DNA from: WS-2 sp964650245
GTDB taxonomy: Bacteria > Eisenbacteria > RBG-16-71-46
Assembly (NCBI GenBank): GCA_964650245.1
Contig: CAZYQK010000114.1
Span: 1-10,210 of the forward strand
DNA length: 10,210 bases
Reading direction: 5' to 3'
Made by a program: the position numbers and the translations under genes. The notes beneath the pieces were generated by a model. It did no database searches. It was not told the origin of the DNA and saw only the letters and a list, made by a program, of their open reading frames with translations. Positions within the stretch are counted from its first letter, which is position 1. Each line of letters begins with the position of its first letter. Shown piece by piece: positions 7,118-10,210 of the stretch.

Positions 7118-8716
7118 CTACCGCAATACGACGACCCTGGCGCCGAGCACGCGGCTCCCCTGCGCGAGCCGCACGAAGCAAAGGCCCGGCGGCATCGCAT
7201 GCTCCGGCTGAAGCGCGACCTCGAGTGCTCCCTCGCTCGCCGGCCCCACCTCGCGCCGCGCAACGACGCGCCCCGCGAGATCGAGCAGCTCCAGCGTCGC
7301 GCGCTCGGCGCGGTCGAGCGTGAACCGCACGCGCAACTGGGACGCGATGGCCGGGTTGGGCCACACCCGCTCGATCGCGAACGCCGCGCGCACCGGGATC
7401 TCCACCCAGACTTCGCCGCGGAAGACATCGCGCCCACCCTCCACGATCCCGAGCCGGTAGCCGTAACGCGCGCCGGGTGCGATGTCGCGGTCTTCGTAGG
7501 CCACGCGGCCGGTGCCATCGGGCGTGAGCGTGGCCATCGCCCGCCAGTCGGTGTCGGCGCCACGCCGGTAGAGCGCCGCCCTCGACACCGCATCTCCGCC
7601 CAGATGCCACGCCAGCCGCGCGCGGTCCGGGAGCGCCTCGGCGAGCACGTTCGAGACCAGCACCGGCGTCGGGTGCTGGACGCCAGCATCATATTCATAC
7701 CCGCGCGATGGACCACAAGGGCACGTGCCCTCCTGGTCCATATTGCGAGAATTCATGACATCCGACACCCTTGTCTTCCGCCCCACTCCAGCAGTGTTCC
7801 AAGGCGGCATCTCGGCACTCTTTTCGTCATCCGGCGGAATATCCGTATCGCCTTTGGTCGCGTCTGGATGATATTCATCACCTGGCGCTGCCTCATGCAT
7901 GTCTTGCCAGGAGGCCCAGAGGCAATCCACGTAGGCATGTGCAAGCCAAAAGACCGGATCGTCCGCCGGATCTTCGGGTGGACTCCCAGCGCTGGGAAGC
8001 ACCCCCATGTTCCCTCCGATGAAGCCGTGAACTTCGTCGTGAAGACGCTCAACTGTTGGGCGGAAGCCATGCTTGGGGTCTTCGTGAATCCAGAACCTAT
8101 CAAACTTGATATCGCCGGCCGCTCCTTTCGCGTCGTACTTGCCAAGCAGAAGTGCAGCTTGGACCGCTGCTTGAGTGACCGCGGCGACCTCCCCCGTTCT
8201 ATCCCTCGTAAGGCCAATCGTTCCCCGCTTCCAGTTTGCCCAGTTTATGGTAACTCCATGAGATAGGGTCTTGTCGTCCAAAAACTTGAAGTCGGCGTCA
8301 GCGTCCTTGAGGTGATGAGGGAAAGCCTCATAGAACACCCAGTATGGAACCGTAAAGTCCACGAACTCGCCGCCAAAGTTCCGAATCTCGTTTTCAAATC
8401 GCCATATTAACTCCCGGTGCCAAGGTAGGATCGAGGGGCGATGGTGCTGCAACGCGGTGCTACCGGCGCAGCCGCAACCTTTGTGCCAGCATACGAAGCG
8501 GTCGTAAAGGTTATTGTACGTACAACCATTTAATGTGACTTCGGGGATCAGCGTCTCTTTCAGCTTCTTGACAGCCTTCAGGAAAAGGTCGCGCTTGGCC
8601 GGATCCACCAGTTTTGTGTAGTTCTCCCGCATGCGCAGCGCATCACTCGCTGCAGAAGCCGCCAAGCTACCAGTCAAGACAACCAAGGATACTGCTTTGA
8701 AGAATGCGCGGCGCAT
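7118..8716 (-). CDS. Tat-exported tyrosinase with FN3-like and C-terminal sorting modules
   Basis: The product is 532 residues. The N-terminus RRAFFKAVSLVVL fits the twin-arginine motif RRxFxK plus a hydrophobic stretch, with cleavage near ASAAS (20-24). Type 3 copper site A is His78 (CWHKG), His91 (LQHHRP) and His100 (ILPWHRELIWRFE). Site B is His226 and His230 (RLHDEVHGFIGG) and His260 (DPVFWLAHAYVDCLW). The enzyme should oxidise phenols or catechols to quinones outside the cytoplasm. Asp227 replaces the Asn that follows the first CuB His in known bacterial tyrosinases, so activity may lean to diphenols. Residues about 350-440 look FN3-like. Residues about 446-532 (PNPA, RVRFTLDRAERATLELLDLA, GR.V) form a sorting-type Ig-like end. 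DNA for residues 1-344 is about 45-60% GC and the rest about 75%, which suggests a chimera. The start has a strong ribosome site. Confidence 0.93.
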   Translation of the reverse strand: MRRAFFKAVSLVVLTGSLAASAASDALRMRENYTKLVDPAKRDLFLKAVKKLKETLIPEVTLNGCTYNNLYDRFVCWHKGCGCAGSTALQHHRPSILPWHRELIWRFENEIRNFGGEFVDFTVPYWVFYEAFPHHLKDADADFKFLDDKTLSHGVTINWANWKRGTIGLTRDRTGEVAAVTQAAVQAALLLGKYDAKGAAGDIKFDRFWIHEDPKHGFRPTVERLHDEVHGFIGGNMGVLPSAGSPPEDPADDPVFWLAHAYVDCLWASWQDMHEAAPGDEYHPDATKGDTDIPPDDEKSAEMPPWNTAGVGRKTRVSDVMNSRNMDQEGTCPCGPSRGYEYDAGVQHPTPVLVSNVLAEALPDRARLAWHLGGDAVSRAALYRRGADTDWRAMATLTPDGTGRVAYEDRDIAPGARYGYRLGIVEGGRDVFRGEVWVEIPVRAAFAIERVWPNPAIASQLRVRFTLDRAERATLELLDLAGRVVARREVGPASEGALEVALQPEHAMPPGLCFVRLAQGSRVLGARVVVLR

Positions 8717-8721
8717 GGGTC

Positions 8722-8728
8722 CACCTCC
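8722..8728 (-). promoter_or_regulatory. Strong Shine-Dalgarno site of the tyrosinase gene
   Basis: On the minus strand GGAGGTG lies 5 bases before ATG 8716. It is the strongest ribosome site in the window and fixes the start that yields the twin-arginine signal peptide. Confidence 0.75.
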
Positions 8729-8962
8729 AAATTCGAAAACACCTCGTGACGGAAGCGGCGGGGGAGGGAACGGCGTTGAACGGGCCGCATCGCTCTCCCC
8801 CGACGCGGGTACCGACGTTCACCCGCTCGATCGCCAGAATCACGGGGTATTGCTCCGGGAACCAGAAAATCGGGTGCGGATTCTCTTCGGAGGACGGCCC
8901 GCCCGAAGGAAGGGGCGTGCCCGACAGGAGGAGTCGAGCACAGATGCCGCGATCAGGCAACG

Positions 8963-8997
8963 AAAAAAGTGGCGCTGCGTGTTTCGTGTGCAGTGCC
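8963..8997 (-). terminator. Probable intrinsic terminator of the prfA-prmC transcript
   Basis: On the minus strand GGCACTGC (8997-8990) and GCAGCGCC (8978-8971) can pair as an 8-bp stem with one A/C mismatch around an 11-base loop. AC and then six T (8968-8963) follow directly. It lies about 75 bases past the prmC stop, in the right orientation to end leftward transcription before the tyrosinase gene. Confidence 0.6.
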
Positions 8998-9070
8998 GTC
9001 GAGCATGAGCATCGATGGGGGGAACGTCGGTGCCGTAGTGCACAAGTTCCGCGTGGCTGGGGCCTCCGCG

Positions 9071-9991
9071 TCAGTCGCGCTCTTCCTCCCAGTTGGTGGG
9101 CGCGATCGCGGGCCCGCGCTCGCGCCGGGCGAGCAACACCCGCGGCCGGCCCGCGAGATCCTCGAGTACCCGCACCGCGCTCCAGTCGTGCGCCCCGTCC
9201 AGCCAGCCCGCGACCTCGCGCGCGCGCAGCTCGGCCAGCTCCAGCGCCAGCAGCCCGCCGGTGACGAGATGGCGCGGCGCTTCGTCCACGATCTCGCGCA
9301 GCGCCTCGAGACCGGTCTCCCCCGAGAACAGCGCGGCGTGCGGCTCGAAGGAGCGCACGTCGGCGGGCAGCACGTCCCGCTCGCCGGTCGCGATGTAGGG
9401 CGGGTTCGAGACGATGACCTCGAACTTGTCGTCCGCTCCCACCGCATCCAGCCAGTCGCCTTCCGTGAATCGAACGCGGCCGGCGAGCCCGAGCGCGGCG
9501 GCGTTGGCCCGTGCCGTCGCCAGCGCTGCTTCGCTCGCATCGGTCGCGGTCACGGTGGCGGCGGGCCACTCTGCGGCGAGCGCGAGCGCGATGGCGCCCG
9601 AGCCGGTGCCGAGATCGAGCACGCGCGGCTCGCGCCAGCGCGATCCCTCCTCGCGGACCACGGTGAGCACCGCCTCCACCAGGCCTTCGGTCTCGGGGCG
9701 CGGAATCAGCACGCTCGGGTTCACCGCGAGGTCGAGTCCGCGGAACGCGGCGCGCCCGGTGATGTACTGGATCGGCTCGCCCGCCGCGCGTCGCGCGAGC
9801 CACGATTCCAGTGCCGACCACTGTGCGGCGTCGATCGCGCGGTCGCGCTGCACGTACAAGTCGCCGCGCCCGATTCCGAGCAGGCGGCTCACCAGCTCCT
9901 CGGCGTCGAATCGCGCGCAGGGCAACGCCGAGAGGCGCGCGAGCGCGGCCTCGAGCGCGTCGGCGACGGTGCGTGACATCGGGCCCGGCAT
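9071..9991 (-). CDS. prmC: Release factor glutamine methyltransferase (PrmC/HemK)
   Basis: PrmC methylates the Gln of the GGQ motif in release factors 1 and 2 using S-adenosylmethionine, raising termination efficiency. The 306-residue product shows the family layout. An N-terminal helical domain (1-75) ends in GEPIQYITGRAAFRG. NPSVLIPRPETEGLVE (91-106) is the linker. The Rossmann methyltransferase core has the SAM loop LDLGTGSGAIALALA (125-139), acidic Asp151 in TATDASEAAL, and the catalytic NPPY at 196-199. FEPHAALFSGETGLEALREI follows, as in the family. The start is ATG 9991, with ATG 9979 as an alternative; neither has a strong ribosome site. An AGGAG overlaps the prfA stop but is far upstream. 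The gene follows prfA by only 25 bases, so it is probably translated from the same message as its substrate protein. Length and motifs are normal. Confidence 0.95.
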   Translation of the reverse strand: MPGPMSRTVADALEAALARLSALPCARFDAEELVSRLLGIGRGDLYVQRDRAIDAAQWSALESWLARRAAGEPIQYITGRAAFRGLDLAVNPSVLIPRPETEGLVEAVLTVVREEGSRWREPRVLDLGTGSGAIALALAAEWPAATVTATDASEAALATARANAAALGLAGRVRFTEGDWLDAVGADDKFEVIVSNPPYIATGERDVLPADVRSFEPHAALFSGETGLEALREIVDEAPRHLVTGGLLALELAELRAREVAGWLDGAHDWSAVRVLEDLAGRPRVLLARRERGPAIAPTNWEEERD

Positions 9992-10016
9992 CGCGCGGGG
10001 AAGCGGCGCCGTGCTC

Positions 10017-10210
10017 CTAGCCGCCGTTCGCCATCGCCGCGAGGCGCTCGGCCACGTCGGCCGCCGCCAGCGCTTCGCTCATCTCGCCGATATCGCCCTC
10101 CATGAAATCGGCGAGCTGGTAGAACGTGAGGTTGATGCGATGGTCGGTGACGCGGCCCTGCGGGAAGTTGTAGGTGCGGATCCTTTCGGAACGATCGCCG
10201 CTGCCGATCA
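10017..10210 (-). CDS. prfA: Peptide chain release factor 1, C-terminal end (partial)
   Basis: Reading leftward from the window edge, the frame gives 63 residues ending in TAG at 10019-10017. It includes GSGDRSERIRTYNFPQGRV followed by TDHRINLTFYQLADFMEGDI, a near-perfect match to the C-terminal part of RF1, just after the GGQ domain. The GGQ motif and the PxT codon-recognition motif lie outside the window. RF1 recognises UAA and UAG and triggers peptide release on the ribosome. The PrmC encoded 25 bases downstream would methylate its GGQ. The GSGDRSERIRTYNFPQ form is shared with RF2, but linkage to prmC and the ending ALAAADVAERLAAM favour RF1. It is cut only by the window edge; nothing suggests a pseudogene. 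Confidence 0.93.
   Translation of the reverse strand, partial: IGSGDRSERIRTYNFPQGRVTDHRINLTFYQLADFMEGDIGEMSEALAAADVAERLAAMANGG

Larger units (their letters stand above)
8717..9070. other. 354-bp gap between tyrosinase gene and prmC
   Basis: I find no convincing gene here; open frames in the stretch are antisense or lack a start with a ribosome site. It must hold the tyrosinase promoter, unless the gene is reached by read-through from prmC. The terminator candidate at 8963-8997 argues against read-through. I see no clear -35/-10 pair on the minus strand between 8729 and 8960, and no tRNA, insertion-sequence end or direct repeat. Composition is intermediate between the tyrosinase catalytic part and the flanking genes. 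Confidence 0.5.

Noticed and set aside
5598..7610. 670-codon minus-strand frame over the barrel gene and tyrosinase tail
   Set aside because: Arg/Ala/Val-biased translation without motifs, covering two supported genes on other frames.
8667..9821. Minus-strand frame with the peptide IFWFPEQYPVILAIERVNVG in the gap before the tyrosinase gene
   Set aside because: That stretch looks more protein-like than its surroundings, but the frame runs out of phase through prmC and into the tyrosinase start, with no start or ribosome site of its own. Possibly a remnant, but unsupported.
1..10210. Search for tRNA, rRNA, CRISPR arrays, insertion sequences and flanking repeats around the foreign tyrosinase segment
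   Set aside because: None seen by eye on either strand; short direct repeats could be missed without computation.

Overview
The window is a GC-rich bacterial chromosome segment; hand-counted 60-base blocks outside the anomalous region are about 75-77% GC. Several traits point to a Gram-negative-type member of the FCB/Eisenbacteria-like lineages. These are a predicted outer-membrane beta-barrel protein, a C-terminal sorting-type module (PNP...DLAGR) on a secreted enzyme, and a protein ending in an SWGRIK..YR tail. The lineage is an inference from style; no rRNA or other taxonomic marker is present.

Left part (1-3200): the 3' end of a secreted Ig-like protein (+) meets, stop codon against stop codon, a small exported protein with a DUF2846-like half (-). 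Divergent from the latter is a large multi-pass membrane protein (+) that looks like a TMTC-type GT-C glycosyltransferase with C-terminal TPRs. It converges on murA.

Middle (3201-7120): murA (-, UDP-GlcNAc enolpyruvyl transferase, peptidoglycan synthesis) has a good Shine-Dalgarno site and a plausible sigma70-type promoter in the 206-bp divergent gap. On the other side of that gap are two + strand genes, a periplasmic DUF1684 protein whose centre resembles an FHA domain, and an outer-membrane barrel protein with an N-terminal Cys-containing domain.

Right part (7118-10210): a Tat-exported tyrosinase (-) follows, then a 354-bp gap holding a probable intrinsic terminator. After that come prmC (release-factor methyltransferase, -) and the 3' end of prfA (release factor 1, -). 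prfA-prmC forms the usual translation-termination pair. In many bacteria murA lies directly beyond prmC, so the DUF1684, barrel and tyrosinase genes look like an insertion into an ancestral prfA-prmC-murA string.

The most striking observation is inside the tyrosinase gene. Its upstream two thirds (signal peptide plus copper domain, about 7685-8716) is only about 45-60% GC with many A/T-ending codons. The remaining third (FN3-like plus sorting module, 7118 to about 7684) is about 75% GC with G/C-ending codons. The switch falls within a few codons. This reads as a horizontally acquired catalytic domain fused in frame to a resident surface-targeting tail.
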